Position numbers and translations under genes: made by a program. Positions 1 to 7,781 of a DNA stretch of 64,000 nucleotides are shown piece after piece (positions within the stretch are counted from its first letter, which is position 1; every line of letters starts with the position of its first letter). Under the pieces are notes generated by a model. The model was not told where the DNA came from. It searched no databases and saw only the letters and a list, made by a program, of their open reading frames with translations. Source of the DNA: JACKCD01 sp041390905 (lineage in GTDB: Bacteria > Chloroflexota > Anaerolineae > Promineifilales > Promineifilaceae); assembly GCA_041390905.1 (NCBI GenBank), contig JAWKPA010000015.1, forward strand, positions 372,001-436,000, written 5' to 3'.

Positions 1-186
1 TGCCCCTGCCGCCATCTGCGCCAACCCCGCCGGCCCCAACGCCGGATTCGTCACATTCTGCGTCAGCACCACCCCCGCCCCCGCCTGCACCCACAGACAC
101 CGCGCCCCCACACAAGGGCTAGACGTACTAATCACCGCCCCCACCATCCCCGTTCGCCCACACCGGCCAGCCAGAGAAAAAGTCAT
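1..186 (-). CDS. DUF1028 family protein (3' end cut by window edge)
   Basis: Only the first 62 codons are inside the window. The visible protein starts MTFSLAGRCGRTGMVGAV and continues with a VLTQNVTNPALGPAGL segment. This is the N-terminal pattern of DUF1028 proteins, a family thought to have an Ntn-hydrolase-like fold and a processed N-terminus; the reaction is not established. The ATG at 186 is preceded by GAGGAG at 192-197 with good spacing, so the start is firm. It lies upstream of, or diverges slightly from, the Rid/HpaB gene pair, being on the same strand and about 85 bp downstream of it. A shared catabolic role with those genes is inference from context only. Confidence 0.75.
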   Translation of the reverse strand, partial: MTFSLAGRCGRTGMVGAVISTSSPCVGARCLWVQAGAGVVLTQNVTNPALGPAGLAQMAAGA

Positions 187-207
187 GGTTGCTCCTCAAA
201 ATGGGAC

Positions 208-262
208 GCTGATTTACCTGATTCTCCTGATTAGGAGCCTTTTCATCAGGAAAATCAGTTAA
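208..262. repeat. Imperfect inverted repeat of CTGATT/CCTGAT words
   Basis: The segment repeats CTGATT- and CCTGAT-like words and then their complements (ATCAGG, AATCAG), so it can fold into a hairpin. It sits between the Rid-family stop codon and the DUF1028 start and resembles the other word-type hairpins of this window. Confidence 0.5.
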
Positions 263-271
263 ATCTGCGTC

Positions 272-688
272 CTATTTTCCATCCTGCGGAATCACCGCCT
301 CCACATCAATCTCCATCAAATATTCCGGCTTGGCTAAGCCATTGACAATCAGCCCAGTGGAAACGGGGTAAACCCCCTTCAGCCATTTGCCTACCACGCG
401 GTAAACAGGTTCACGGTAAGCGCGGTCGGTGATGTAGATGGTGATTTTGCAGATGTCTTCCAGCTTGGAGCCAGCTTCTTCCAACAAAATTTTGGTGCAG
501 GCCATCGCGTTCTCCGCCTGAGCCGCCGCATCGCCAATGCCAACGATATTGCCATCCAAATCCATCGCCGTTTGACCACGCAAAAAGATGTGGTTGCCGG
601 CAATGACGACCATGCACAAATCATTGTCCAGGTTTTGCTCTGGATAAGCCTCTTTCGTGTTGAATTTACGTAAACGTGTGTGTGTCAT
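272..688 (-). CDS. Rid family (YjgF/YER057c/UK114) protein without the RidA arginine
   Basis: The 138-residue protein has the size and chorismate-mutase-like pattern of Rid proteins: an early GNHIFLRGQTAMDLDGNIVG strand region, a central AENAMACTKILLEEAGSKLEDI helix, and a final EYLMEIDVEAV strand. RidA enzymes hydrolyse enamine/imine intermediates and use a conserved Arg in a C-A/P-A-R-S type motif before the last strand. Here that place reads YPVSTGLIVNG, so the Arg is absent. It is therefore better classed as another Rid subgroup, often linked to catabolic operons, than as RidA itself. Its ATG overlaps the stop of the upstream HpaB gene (ATGA), so the two are co-translated. Confidence 0.85.
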   Translation of the reverse strand: MTHTRLRKFNTKEAYPEQNLDNDLCMVVIAGNHIFLRGQTAMDLDGNIVGIGDAAAQAENAMACTKILLEEAGSKLEDICKITIYITDRAYREPVYRVVGKWLKGVYPVSTGLIVNGLAKPEYLMEIDVEAVIPQDGK

Positions 689-2133
689 TGGATATTGTCC
701 GATAGTCCGGCCGCCTGGCGCACAAAGTCCAGGGGGCCATCATAATCAAAATTGCGATAAACGGCCGCTAAATTAGCAAACGGCGGTGACTGGGCAAACA
801 GGGCAAAAGTCAGCCGATGCCCCGCATAGCTGGAGTTCAGCAGGTCACGGGCAAAGGCCAACAGCTTGCGCCGATCCTCCGCCATCCAGCTTTCATTGAG
901 CGTGTAATATTTGTCCATCCAGGGCTTTGTTTCAGGATGTTCAAAGGTTGCCACATCGGGCGTAACGCAAATTTGCCCACCGCACAGCTCGCGGGTCATG
1001 TGCATCATCTGCGGCAGATTGGTGAGGGCATGGACGCGGCCAGCCATCAGCAGCGATTGGTTGGGCATGAGCAGGCCGCCAGGGCTGGGCGTGGCGTGGG
1101 TGATGGCCGCCGTCAGATGCGCCCAAATCCCTTCGCGGTAAACGGCCAACTGCGCCAACTTTTCCTGCACCGACGGCACATTTTCCAGCCCCGTTTGCCG
1201 CAGGTTGTGCAAAGCCGTGCCGATGAGCATGTCGGCATAAACCAGAATGCGGTGGACGTAGGGGAAGGCGCTGTAGCGGTGGAGGGTGGCGCGGATGTAG
1301 GTGGCGGCTTTGGTGTGGCGGTAGAAAAGAACGTTTTCCCAGGGAATATGCACGTCGTCGAAGATGATGAGGGTGTCTATTTCGTCGAATTTGTTGGAGA
1401 GGGGGTAGTCGCGGGCGGCGGCGCGGTTGGCAAAACCGGTGCGGCACAGATGTTTCATGCCTGGTGCGCCCATGTCGGCGATGAAGCCGACGGCGTAGTC
1501 GGATAGGGCGTCGTTGCCCCAGTTGGCGATGGTGGGTTTGACGAAGGCCTGGTTGGCGTAGGCAGCGGCCGTTTCAAATTTAGCCCCGCGCACCACAATG
1601 CCGGAATCGGTTTCGCGGACGACGTGGAGGAGCATGTCGGGGTCTTGGTCTTGCGGTTTTTTGGAGCGGTCGCCTTTGGGGTCGGTGTTGGCGGAGACGT
1701 GGAAGGGATCCATGACCAACGCTTTTTGCACATGCCGACGGATGTTTTCGCCAAAGCGGGGGTCTACGCTGTTGAGCACGTCTTGCCCGTCGTAAAGTGA
1801 CCAGACTTCGCCGATGGTTTCATCACCGACGCGGGTGACAACGCCTTTGATGTCGTGCATAACGGCCGTTACCGCCGCAAACTTATCCCACCAATCCTGC
1901 TGCGTATGGGGTGTTTTATAGAACGTCGTATTGCGCTCCCCCGTCTCTGGGTCAGTGTAGGACAACAACTCCTTGGTGGCCGCTTCGTGCTGCATGTCAT
2001 ACATGCGCGCCCGAACATCCACCAGCGGCTTGAAGTGAGGATGAGTGGGTACGTCGGTCACTCGTTCCCCATTCAGCCACACTTCACGGCCGTCGCGGAT
2101 AGATTCAATATACTCTGCACCTGTGCGTATCAT
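685..2133 (-). CDS. 4-hydroxyphenylacetate 3-hydroxylase (HpaB) family monooxygenase
   Basis: The 482-residue protein matches the FADH2-using HpaB/PvcC class. The start MIRTGAEYIESIRDGREVWL, the GIVVRGAKFETAAAYANQAF segment and the C-terminal MMHMTRELCGGQICVTPDVA block are family hallmarks, and the length is typical. Such enzymes hydroxylate phenolic substrates in the cytoplasm and need a separate flavin reductase, which is not visible here. The ATG at 2133 has AAGGAAG upstream. It is followed without a gap by a Rid-family gene and then a DUF1028 gene, which suggests a small catabolic operon for an aromatic or aromatic-amine compound. The true substrate cannot be read from the sequence. Confidence 0.85.
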   Translation of the reverse strand: MIRTGAEYIESIRDGREVWLNGERVTDVPTHPHFKPLVDVRARMYDMQHEAATKELLSYTDPETGERNTTFYKTPHTQQDWWDKFAAVTAVMHDIKGVVTRVGDETIGEVWSLYDGQDVLNSVDPRFGENIRRHVQKALVMDPFHVSANTDPKGDRSKKPQDQDPDMLLHVVRETDSGIVVRGAKFETAAAYANQAFVKPTIANWGNDALSDYAVGFIADMGAPGMKHLCRTGFANRAAARDYPLSNKFDEIDTLIIFDDVHIPWENVLFYRHTKAATYIRATLHRYSAFPYVHRILVYADMLIGTALHNLRQTGLENVPSVQEKLAQLAVYREGIWAHLTAAITHATPSPGGLLMPNQSLLMAGRVHALTNLPQMMHMTRELCGGQICVTPDVATFEHPETKPWMDKYYTLNESWMAEDRRKLLAFARDLLNSSYAGHRLTFALFAQSPPFANLAAVYRNFDYDGPLDFVRQAAGLSDNIQ

Positions 2134-2267
2134 GGCAAATCTTCCTTACTTTCTTTGAGGGTTGCACGCAGGAGTATAACATTTTGCTTGTCTGAGGCTA
2201 TGTGTTTTTGCCGTGCAAACAGGGGGATATTGCGGATAGCGTTGGTCTGTTATTGTAAAAGGCATGG

Positions 2268-2273
2268 TATAAT
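2268..2273 (+). promoter_or_regulatory. Possible -10 box for the C39-like gene pair
   Basis: A perfect TATAAT lies 45 bp upstream of the first gene's ATG at 2318. A TTGGTC at 2242-2247 is the nearest -35 candidate but the spacer is 20 bp, so the call is weak. Confidence 0.35.
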
Positions 2274-2317
2274 GCCCTTACTCATACACAAAATGCTGAG
2301 TATTGGAGAAACCCATC

Positions 2318-2695
2318 ATGTTTCAAGTTATGTATGATTACCAACAAAAGTGGCCTAAAAACCATTCATTAAATGTGAAGGGAGAATTTGCCCAAGAGAT
2401 TTCGGTTTCCCCTGTTATGGCTCAGCGCCGAGTCAATGGCTATTTAGCTCAATACGTCACCATGATGGTTAGCGCTAGTACGCCCACATTATTCCTGAGC
2501 CAGCCACCCGTGTGGCGTGTGCCAGCTATTTTGTCCTTGCCAGGTTTGGGCGAAGTCAGCACGATTGGCACAGTAGATGTAAATGCCGAAACAGGTGAGA
2601 TTATCCCGTTATCTGAATCCCAACTAAGCCGAATGCAGGAAATTGCCCATGCCCTCGCTGCCCATTTCGCACCACAAACAACAACGGCAAGCTGA
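2318..2695 (+). CDS. Conserved hypothetical protein paired with a C39-like peptidase
   Basis: This 125-residue protein has no signal peptide or membrane segment. A core of the form VWRVPAILSLPGLGEVSTIG, followed by VDVNAETGEI, looks like a compact beta-rich fold. I have seen this type of protein beside papain-like or C39-like genes but know no function for it. The ATG at 2318 follows GGAG with about 9 nt spacing and is preferred to an in-frame TTG at 2303. Its end overlaps the start of the peptidase gene by about 47 bp in another frame, which implies translational coupling. A role as partner, substrate or inhibitor of the peptidase is inference. Confidence 0.6.
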   Translation: MFQVMYDYQQKWPKNHSLNVKGEFAQEISVSPVMAQRRVNGYLAQYVTMMVSASTPTLFLSQPPVWRVPAILSLPGLGEVSTIGTVDVNAETGEIIPLSESQLSRMQEIAHALAAHFAPQTTTAS

Positions 2696-3098
2696 TTGTT
2701 TGGCGGCTTGCGCCTTTATGGTGCTGGCTTACTGGCAACACCCCATTTCTTATGCCAGATTGATCAATCTATTACGAATCGGCTACGCTGGCGCACCTTT
2801 TAGCAACCTCCGTTATTTGGAAAGTCTAGGTGTATCTGTCACCATTGGGCAAGGAGAGTTGGCAACCTTACGCCATTATCTCAATCAAGGCATTCCTCCC
2901 ATTGTCTTTGTCGCTACGAAAGAATTAGCCTACTGGAAAGAAGCAACCAATCATGCTGTTGTGGTTATTGGTATCGGTGATGAGTTTGTAGAAGTCAACG
3001 ATCCGGCTTTTGATGATGCTCCCATTACGATTCCCATTGCTGAATTTGATTTGGCCTGGTTAGAGATGAACGAATTTTTTGCTATCCTGTCGGTTTAA
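2649..3098 (+). CDS. C39-like (papain fold) cysteine peptidase domain protein
   Basis: The 149-residue protein is a single Peptidase_C39_2-like domain. A Gln-x-x-Cys block (QADCLAAC, near residue 14) gives the oxyanion Gln and nucleophilic Cys. NHAVVVIGIG gives the His, and the VNDPAF block the Asp. No ABC-transporter or membrane part is present, unlike bacteriocin-exporting C39 proteins, so this is a free-standing cytosolic domain. The ATG at 2649 is used; an in-frame TTG lies two codons upstream. The gene overlaps the previous one by about 47 bp. The substrate is unknown; processing of the upstream product is one possibility. Confidence 0.7.
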   Translation: MPSLPISHHKQQRQADCLAACAFMVLAYWQHPISYARLINLLRIGYAGAPFSNLRYLESLGVSVTIGQGELATLRHYLNQGIPPIVFVATKELAYWKEATNHAVVVIGIGDEFVEVNDPAFDDAPITIPIAEFDLAWLEMNEFFAILSV

Positions 3099-3208
3099 CA
3101 CCACTTACCCTCTTATCTGGTTTGGCAATGATTGATATAATGAGGCGAAAATCCGACATCTGTTTTAGGCGTTGGAAATCTTTTGTTTTGTTAAGGAAGA
3201 GAAGACCC

Positions 3209-4063
3209 ATGAAACGTTTGATGCGTTTGTTTTTTGTTGTGGTGTTAACGGCCGTTCTTACCGCCTGCACCGGAGGTGAAGCTGCCGATCTACTCGCCAA
3301 AATTGAGGAAGACGGCGTTATCCGTGTCTCCACCGACCCCAACTACGCCCCCCAATCCTTTTTGGACGAAAGCGGCGAATTTGTCGGTTTCGACGTAGAC
3401 GTTGCCAAAGAAATCGGTAAGCGGCTTGGCGTTGAAGTCGAATTTGTCACCCCTGACTGGGATTTAATCACCGCCGGGAACTGGGGCAACCAGTGGGACA
3501 TGAGCGTTGGCTCCATGACCGTCACCGTTGCCCGGCAAGAAGTCCTCCACTTTGCCGAACCTGCTTACTACTACACCCCCGCCCAGTTTGCCGCCAGCGA
3601 CGCCTCCGGCATCGAGTCGCTTGACCAGATCAACGGCCAGCCCGTATGTGTGGGTTTGTCCACCACCTATGAAACGTGGCTCAACGGCAACAAAGCCGAG
3701 CTAGGCTTCCCTGATAGCAGCTTCTACGCCGAAGTTCCCACCGGGGTTAGCGTCGTACCGCTGCAAACCGACAACGAATGCGCCCAGACCATTCAGGCCG
3801 GCCGCACCGAATTTTCCGTTTTCCTCACCTCCGACACTGTGGTGCAGGCTGCCATTGACCAGGGCATTGCCATTCACCGCGTTGGCTCACCCGTCTACTC
3901 GGAAAACCTGGCCGTTGCCTTTGATAAAAACAGCACCCTCGATGGCACCAGCCTTGTTGCCCGCGTCAGCGAAATCGTCGCCGAAATGCACGCCGACGGC
4001 ACCCTCAGCAGCCTGTCCAACCAATGGTTTGGGGCTGATTTGACCAGTGACCCGACAAAATAG
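3209..4063 (+). CDS. Amino-acid ABC transporter substrate-binding lipoprotein (SBP_bac_3)
   Basis: The 284-residue protein begins MKRLMRLFFVVVLTAVLTAC, a lipoprotein signal ending in the lipobox LTAC. The mature part opens with GVIRVSTDPNYAPQSFLDES and FVGFDVDVAKEIGKRLGVEV, the classic family 3 solute-binding start for polar amino acids. The ATG at 3209 is preferred to an upstream in-frame start because it gives the signal peptide and follows AAGGAAGAGAAG. It is followed by a terminator and then by permease and ATPase genes, the usual arrangement for excess binding protein over membrane parts. The exact amino acid carried cannot be stated. Confidence 0.9.
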   Translation: MKRLMRLFFVVVLTAVLTACTGGEAADLLAKIEEDGVIRVSTDPNYAPQSFLDESGEFVGFDVDVAKEIGKRLGVEVEFVTPDWDLITAGNWGNQWDMSVGSMTVTVARQEVLHFAEPAYYYTPAQFAASDASGIESLDQINGQPVCVGLSTTYETWLNGNKAELGFPDSSFYAEVPTGVSVVPLQTDNECAQTIQAGRTEFSVFLTSDTVVQAAIDQGIAIHRVGSPVYSENLAVAFDKNSTLDGTSLVARVSEIVAEMHADGTLSSLSNQWFGADLTSDPTK

Positions 4064-4090
4064 GGTGATCATTAATAGCGAATAGCAAAG

Positions 4091-4120
4091 AAAGGCGAAC
4101 CAACATGGGTTCGCCTTTTT
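4091..4120 (+). terminator. Rho-independent terminator inside the importer operon
   Basis: AAAGGCGAACC, a 5-nt loop, then GGGTTCGCCTTTTT form a strong stem followed by a T run, 27 bp after the binding-protein stop. It probably limits read-through into the permease gene. Confidence 0.8.
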
Positions 4121-4140
4121 GGTTCACTTATCAGGTGTAG

Positions 4141-4182
4141 TCCGGGCATCCCTGCCCGGACAATCGGGTACAGATGCCCGAT
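4141..4182 (+). repeat. Two short hairpins before the permease gene
   Basis: TCCGGGCA-TCCC-TGCCCGGA (4141-4160) is a perfect 8-bp stem, followed by ATCGGG...CCCGAT (4163-4182). They end 16 bp upstream of the permease ATG. They could be mRNA-stability or attenuation hairpins, or a small dispersed repeat. Confidence 0.5.
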
Positions 4183-4198
4183 GTACGCAGGAGACACA

Positions 4199-5047
4199 AT
4201 GGCAGCAACAGCTTCAGAGTCAAACAAAAGCCAGGCGCAGCTTATTTATGAGTTGCAGCGGCAGCGGCAGCGGCGTTTTAGCACCGGCGTGAACGTTTCC
4301 TACATCGTCCTGCTGGCGATGTTGTTCCTGGCCTTTAGCGGGCTACAGGTCAATATTTTGGGGGTGCAGCTCAAAACCATCCAGCTTGACTGGGCGTTTA
4401 TCTTTGAGCGCACGCCGTTTATCTTTGGCGGGGTGGGGCTAACCATTGTCCTTGCCATTTTGTCCATCTCTCTGGCGTGCGTGCTGGCTCTGCTGGGGGC
4501 GTTGGGGCGGCTCTCCAAATTTCCCCCAGCCTATGCCCTGGCAACCTTTTACATTTCCCTCATTCGCGGCACGCCGCTGCTGCTGCAAATCATCTTTATC
4601 TTCTTGGGGTTGCCCCAGTTGGGCATTACCCCTGGCGGCATGACGGCTGGGGTGCTGGCGTTGGGCATCAACTATGGTGCCTACATGACGGAAATTATGC
4701 GGGCGGGGATTCAGTCGGTGGGGGTGGGGCAGCGGGAGGCGGCACTGGCAATTGGTATGGTGCCAAGCCAGATTATGCGCCGCATTGTGCTGCCGCAGGC
4801 GATGAAGCTGGTGGTGCCGCCCATTGGCAATGAATTTATTGCCATGCTGAAAGACACAGCCTTGATTTCGGTGACGGGGTTTGTGTGGGAAATTTTGTGG
4901 CGGGCGCAAAAGGTGGGGCGAGCCAATTTCCGCAGTTTGGAGGCACTGTTGATAGCGGCCGTTTTTTATTGGGTCATCACCATTATGTTTACCATGGTGC
5001 AAGGGCGAATTGAGGCGTATGTGGCGCGGGGTGATCGGACATTATGA
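4199..5047 (+). CDS. Polar amino-acid ABC transporter permease (HisM/GlnP type)
   Basis: The 282-residue membrane protein has a hydrophilic Gln/Arg-rich N-terminus (about 35 residues), one hydrophobic segment, and then the family core. Characteristic pieces are FIFGGVGLTIVLAILSISLA, the YISLIRGTPLLLQI block, and the EAA loop REAALAIGMVPSQIMRRIVL that contacts the ATPase. It forms the inner-membrane channel for the binding protein encoded upstream. The ATG at 4199 follows CAGGAG; an in-frame ATG at 4181 is less well placed. Its stop overlaps the ATPase start (ATGA). A single permease gene suggests a homodimeric pore. Confidence 0.9.
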   Translation: MAATASESNKSQAQLIYELQRQRQRRFSTGVNVSYIVLLAMLFLAFSGLQVNILGVQLKTIQLDWAFIFERTPFIFGGVGLTIVLAILSISLACVLALLGALGRLSKFPPAYALATFYISLIRGTPLLLQIIFIFLGLPQLGITPGGMTAGVLALGINYGAYMTEIMRAGIQSVGVGQREAALAIGMVPSQIMRRIVLPQAMKLVVPPIGNEFIAMLKDTALISVTGFVWEILWRAQKVGRANFRSLEALLIAAVFYWVITIMFTMVQGRIEAYVARGDRTL

Positions 5048-5793
5048 CAGCGATTGTACGGGTTTCCAAGCTAGACAAATATTTTGACCAACTTCATGTG
5101 CTGAAAGACATTTCTTTTGAGGTGGCGCCGGCCGAAGTGGTGTGCATTATCGGCCGCAGTGGGTCGGGCAAAAGCACGCTGCTGCGCTGCATCAACTTTT
5201 TGGAGCAGCCGGATTTTGGTTCGGTGGAGGTAGATGGGCTGGTGGTGGAAGGGGGTGGTCACGGGCGTGATTATCGGCAGCAGGTGCATGATCTGCGGTT
5301 GAAAACGGGGATGGTGTTTCAATCGTTTAATTTGTTTGCCCACATGACGGCCCTAGAGAATGTGATTGAGGGGCCGATGACGGTGAAGAGGATGGGCAAG
5401 GAAGAGGCGGTGGAGCTGGGAATGCGGAATTTGGAGAAGGTGGGGTTGTCGGCCAAGAAGGATCAATATCCGTCGCGGCTTTCGGGGGGGCAGCAGCAGC
5501 GGGTGGCAATTGCGCGGGCGATGGCGATGCAGCCAAAGGTGATGCTGTTTGACGAGCCAACGTCGGCGCTGGATCCGGAGCTAATTGGGGAGGTATTGGG
5601 GGTGATGCAGCAGTTGGTGGAGGAGGGGATGACGATGTTGGCGGTGACGCATGAGATGAGCTTCGCCCGTCGCTTTGCTGACCGAATTATGTTTATGCAC
5701 GACGGCCGTTTTGCCGAAATTGGCACGCCGGAGCAGCTTTTTAACAACCCGCAGGATGAGCGGACGCGGGCGTTTTTGAGTCATTTGCAGTAG
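5044..5793 (+). CDS. Polar amino-acid ABC transporter ATP-binding protein (GlnQ/HisP type)
   Basis: The 249-residue protein has Walker A GRSGSGKST, the Q-loop region GMVFQSFNLF, the signature LSGGQQQR, Walker B VMLFDEPTSALDP and the switch His in TMLAVTHEM. The insert between strands that mentions HGRDYRQQVHDLR is typical of this subfamily. It powers the importer encoded just upstream and starts inside the permease stop codon (ATGA), so its translation is coupled. Codons here are strongly G-rich on the coding strand until a GACGGCCGTT site near 5703. Confidence 0.93.
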   Translation: MTAIVRVSKLDKYFDQLHVLKDISFEVAPAEVVCIIGRSGSGKSTLLRCINFLEQPDFGSVEVDGLVVEGGGHGRDYRQQVHDLRLKTGMVFQSFNLFAHMTALENVIEGPMTVKRMGKEEAVELGMRNLEKVGLSAKKDQYPSRLSGGQQQRVAIARAMAMQPKVMLFDEPTSALDPELIGEVLGVMQQLVEEGMTMLAVTHEMSFARRFADRIMFMHDGRFAEIGTPEQLFNNPQDERTRAFLSHLQ

Positions 5794-5860
5794 TACGTAT
5801 CTTTCCAAAAGTGAGGAGTGGGCATCCTCAGGGTTCAATCAACAATAACTTCGCAGTTCC

Positions 5861-5893
5861 AGAAGTTCAACTTCTCGCAGAAGTTGAACTTCT
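5861..5893. repeat. Double palindrome AGAAGTTSAACTTCT element (copy 1)
   Basis: AGAAGTTCAACTTCT (5861-5875), spacer CGC, then AGAAGTTGAACTTCT (5879-5893). Each 15-mer is itself a near palindrome and the two together form a longer hairpin. A second copy with a TCTG spacer is at 42390-42423, so this is a dispersed family. It lies between convergent genes. Confidence 0.75.
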
Positions 5894-5959
5894 AAATCCC
5901 AAGTTCCGCATTTGAGAATGCAGATTCCTCAACATCATAAAGCCAGGGTAGGAGATGGG

Positions 5960-6397
5960 TTAGGGTTGTAGCCGCTGCTGCATCGTGACAAAAAAGCTGT
6001 CAATGAGTTTGGGGCTGTGGTGGCGCAGCATTTGCTGTATGAAGCGGTTGTCGGTGGTAATGACCGTGAGAAAGTGAAGCTGGGTTTGGGTGGCGGCCAG
6101 CGGGTGCAGGGTAAGCTGGGTGGTGGCCTGGACGGACTGCAATCCAAATTGGGTGGTGAGCAGCAGTTGCAGGGAGGTGGCGTGCTGTTGTTCACCCCAA
6201 GCGAGGGTGATCGGAAGCGGCGGCTGGGCTGGGGGAGCAAATGGCAGGCGCAGCCAGAGGCGAAAGTGGGTGTTGGGGGTGATGGTTTCCCAGGCTGTTA
6301 GGCCAGGTACGCATTGGCTGACCTGATCAGGGTTTGCCAGGAAGTGCCAAACGGCTACAGGCGGGGCTGGCAGTTCGCACTGGCCGCGAAGTTTCAT
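5960..6397 (-). CDS. SRPBCC/CoxG-like protein
   Basis: The 145-residue protein starts MKLRGQCELPAPPVAVWHFL and continues LANPDQVSQCVPGLTAWE. This is the opening of CoxG-type (carbon monoxide dehydrogenase subunit G) START-like proteins, which bind hydrophobic ligands in a helix-grip fold. No cox genes lie nearby, so a role in CO oxidation is not supported. The ATG at 6397 overlaps the stop of the next upstream gene (ATGA), fixing the start and showing coupling with another SRPBCC-type protein. Its position beside PhaR/phasin genes hints at lipid or polyester handling; that is inference. Confidence 0.7.
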   Translation of the reverse strand: MKLRGQCELPAPPVAVWHFLANPDQVSQCVPGLTAWETITPNTHFRLWLRLPFAPPAQPPLPITLAWGEQQHATSLQLLLTTQFGLQSVQATTQLTLHPLAATQTQLHFLTVITTDNRFIQQMLRHHSPKLIDSFFVTMQQRLQP

Positions 6398-6945
6398 GGT
6401 GTGGTTGGCTGTTCGGCCAGCCAATGGGCAAAGTCATTTAGGGAGTGGGTGATGAATCCGTCGGCGATTTCGCGCAAACGGCCGTTTGTAATCCCCTGCC
6501 CCATCCCATTCAACACCCGTTTTGGCATTAGCCGCAGACTGGCCGGCCGGGGCAGCCGCGCCTGTAGCCCCAGCCGATACTCAATCCGTGTTTGATCCTC
6601 CAGCGGGAAAAAACGCGCCAGCATGGAAAAAAGGCCATAGGCCGTTGATGACGTGAGGGTGGTTGTTGCACTCATCGGTTCAGCAAATTGCCCCGGTCGC
6701 ACGTGAATCACCAATTCCTCGTTATCTACCTCGCTCTCCAAATCGCAAAAAACATTGACGGTATAGGCTCCCAACTCCACCGTCTGGTAATGGGTGCGGA
6801 ATTGGGTAGGCGCATATTCGTGAACCACAGAAATGTGGGGCATGAGCGGCAAAATCCGCGCCATGTTGCCGTAATAGGCCAGCGCGGTGTCGGCCGCAGC
6901 GGGGAAAAGGAAAGCGCGTTGAATGGTGCCAGAGATTTCGATCAT
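6394..6945 (-). CDS. DUF1997-like SRPBCC protein
   Basis: From the ATG at 6945 the product is 183 residues: MIEISGTIQRAFLFPAAADT, then a LPLMPHISVVHEYA turn and a long beta region. The pattern fits DUF1997/polyketide-cyclase-like helix-grip proteins that bind lipophilic ligands. The open frame extends 59 codons further upstream, but that part crosses a dispersed inverted repeat (7038-7122) and reads as repeat-derived sequence, so it is excluded. No clear ribosome-binding site precedes 6945. The stop overlaps the downstream CoxG-like gene by ATGA. Exact ligand unknown. Confidence 0.65.
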   Translation of the reverse strand: MIEISGTIQRAFLFPAAADTALAYYGNMARILPLMPHISVVHEYAPTQFRTHYQTVELGAYTVNVFCDLESEVDNEELVIHVRPGQFAEPMSATTTLTSSTAYGLFSMLARFFPLEDQTRIEYRLGLQARLPRPASLRLMPKRVLNGMGQGITNGRLREIADGFITHSLNDFAHWLAEQPTTP

Positions 6946-7037
6946 GTTTGTTGTTTTAATCAAAGATTTCGCAGATTTTACAGATTGAGCCGTGTTTGTC
7001 TGCGTCCAGTGTTTGCTATAGGGCAAGTTTGCTTCAC

Positions 7038-7122
7038 ATGTCATTTCGAAGTCCTCCGAGAAATCCTGTTGGTAACGGCCATGTGAGCAGGATTTCTCCT
7101 CGAAGACTCGTCGAAATGACAT
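7038..7122. repeat. MITE/REP-like inverted repeat, TGTCATTTCG family (copy 1)
   Basis: Arms TGTCATTTCGAAGTCCTCCG... and ...CTCGTCGAAATGACA are inverted copies with an inner pair GAAATCCTG/CAGGATTTC. A related copy is at 36303-36385. No coding capacity, so a non-autonomous mobile repeat is likely. Confidence 0.7.
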
Positions 7123-7185
7123 TATTTTGGCCTGATTTATTGCTAACCCACTATAGACTTGTCCTGCATTTTTAGAGGCGACCGG

Positions 7186-7767
7186 CTACTCCTGGTTTCC
7201 AGCCGCCCTGTTTTCCTCAATCAGATTATCCAATTTAGCCGACAGGGCATCTAGCTGCCCATAGAGCGTGTCTAGTTCCTGGCGGGTAGGGATGCCGTGC
7301 TGCTTTAGCACGGTTTCAACTTCTTGCTCAGATGGGAACAGCGATTCCGGCCATAGGCCGCTGCTGGACGAGATCAGCTTGTCGCGCAGCTTCATTCCCT
7401 CTTCGCGGGCTAATTCGCCCCGGTTCATCAAGGTCTGTAGGCGGCGTTCAATTTCTTCATCTACGTGGCGCAGCAGGTCGAGCGGTGAGGCAAGATTGCG
7501 GCGAATGGCGTTGAGGGTTTCGCCGCCGGATTGCACCAGTCCGCGCAAGACGGCAGTGGGCAAAAAGCCGCCCTGTTTTTTTTCCTGCTCGAAGATGATT
7601 TGGGTGAGGGTAACGGCCGTTAAATCCTCATCCGTCATATGATCAACTACCTGCACCTCATGCCCGTTCCGAATTAGCTCCGCAATCCCTTGCAGCGTCA
7701 CATACTGCTTCGAGTCGGTGTCATACAGCTTGCGGTTGGGATACCGTTTAATCAGCAGCGTACTCAT
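7186..7767 (-). CDS. phaR: Polyhydroxyalkanoate synthesis regulator PhaR
   Basis: The 193-residue protein opens with the PHB/PHA accumulation regulator DNA-binding domain: KRYPNRKLYDTDSKQYVTL and then VVDHMTDEDLTAVTLTQIIF. PhaR binds PHA granules and DNA and represses phasin and synthesis genes until granules form. The C-terminal half (about residues 100-190) is a helical region unlike short PhaR proteins and resembles the adjacent phasin: both carry RGEL...G...L and then VE.VL.....PT..E.D.L. It is 14 bp downstream of the phasin gene on the same strand. No PHA synthase is in the window. Confidence 0.85.
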   Translation of the reverse strand: MSTLLIKRYPNRKLYDTDSKQYVTLQGIAELIRNGHEVQVVDHMTDEDLTAVTLTQIIFEQEKKQGGFLPTAVLRGLVQSGGETLNAIRRNLASPLDLLRHVDEEIERRLQTLMNRGELAREEGMKLRDKLISSSSGLWPESLFPSEQEVETVLKQHGIPTRQELDTLYGQLDALSAKLDNLIEENRAAGNQE

Positions 7768-7781
7768 CAGTTACCCATCCC

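Noticed and set aside
817..1506. 229-codon plus-strand open frame opposite the HpaB gene
   Set aside because: HpaB homology is continuous on the minus strand; the plus frame is Gly/Val-rich shadow sequence.
5960..6397. Assignment of the CoxG-like protein to carbon monoxide oxidation
   Set aside because: No coxS, coxM or coxL-type gene lies in the neighbourhood; the family is a general lipid-binding fold.
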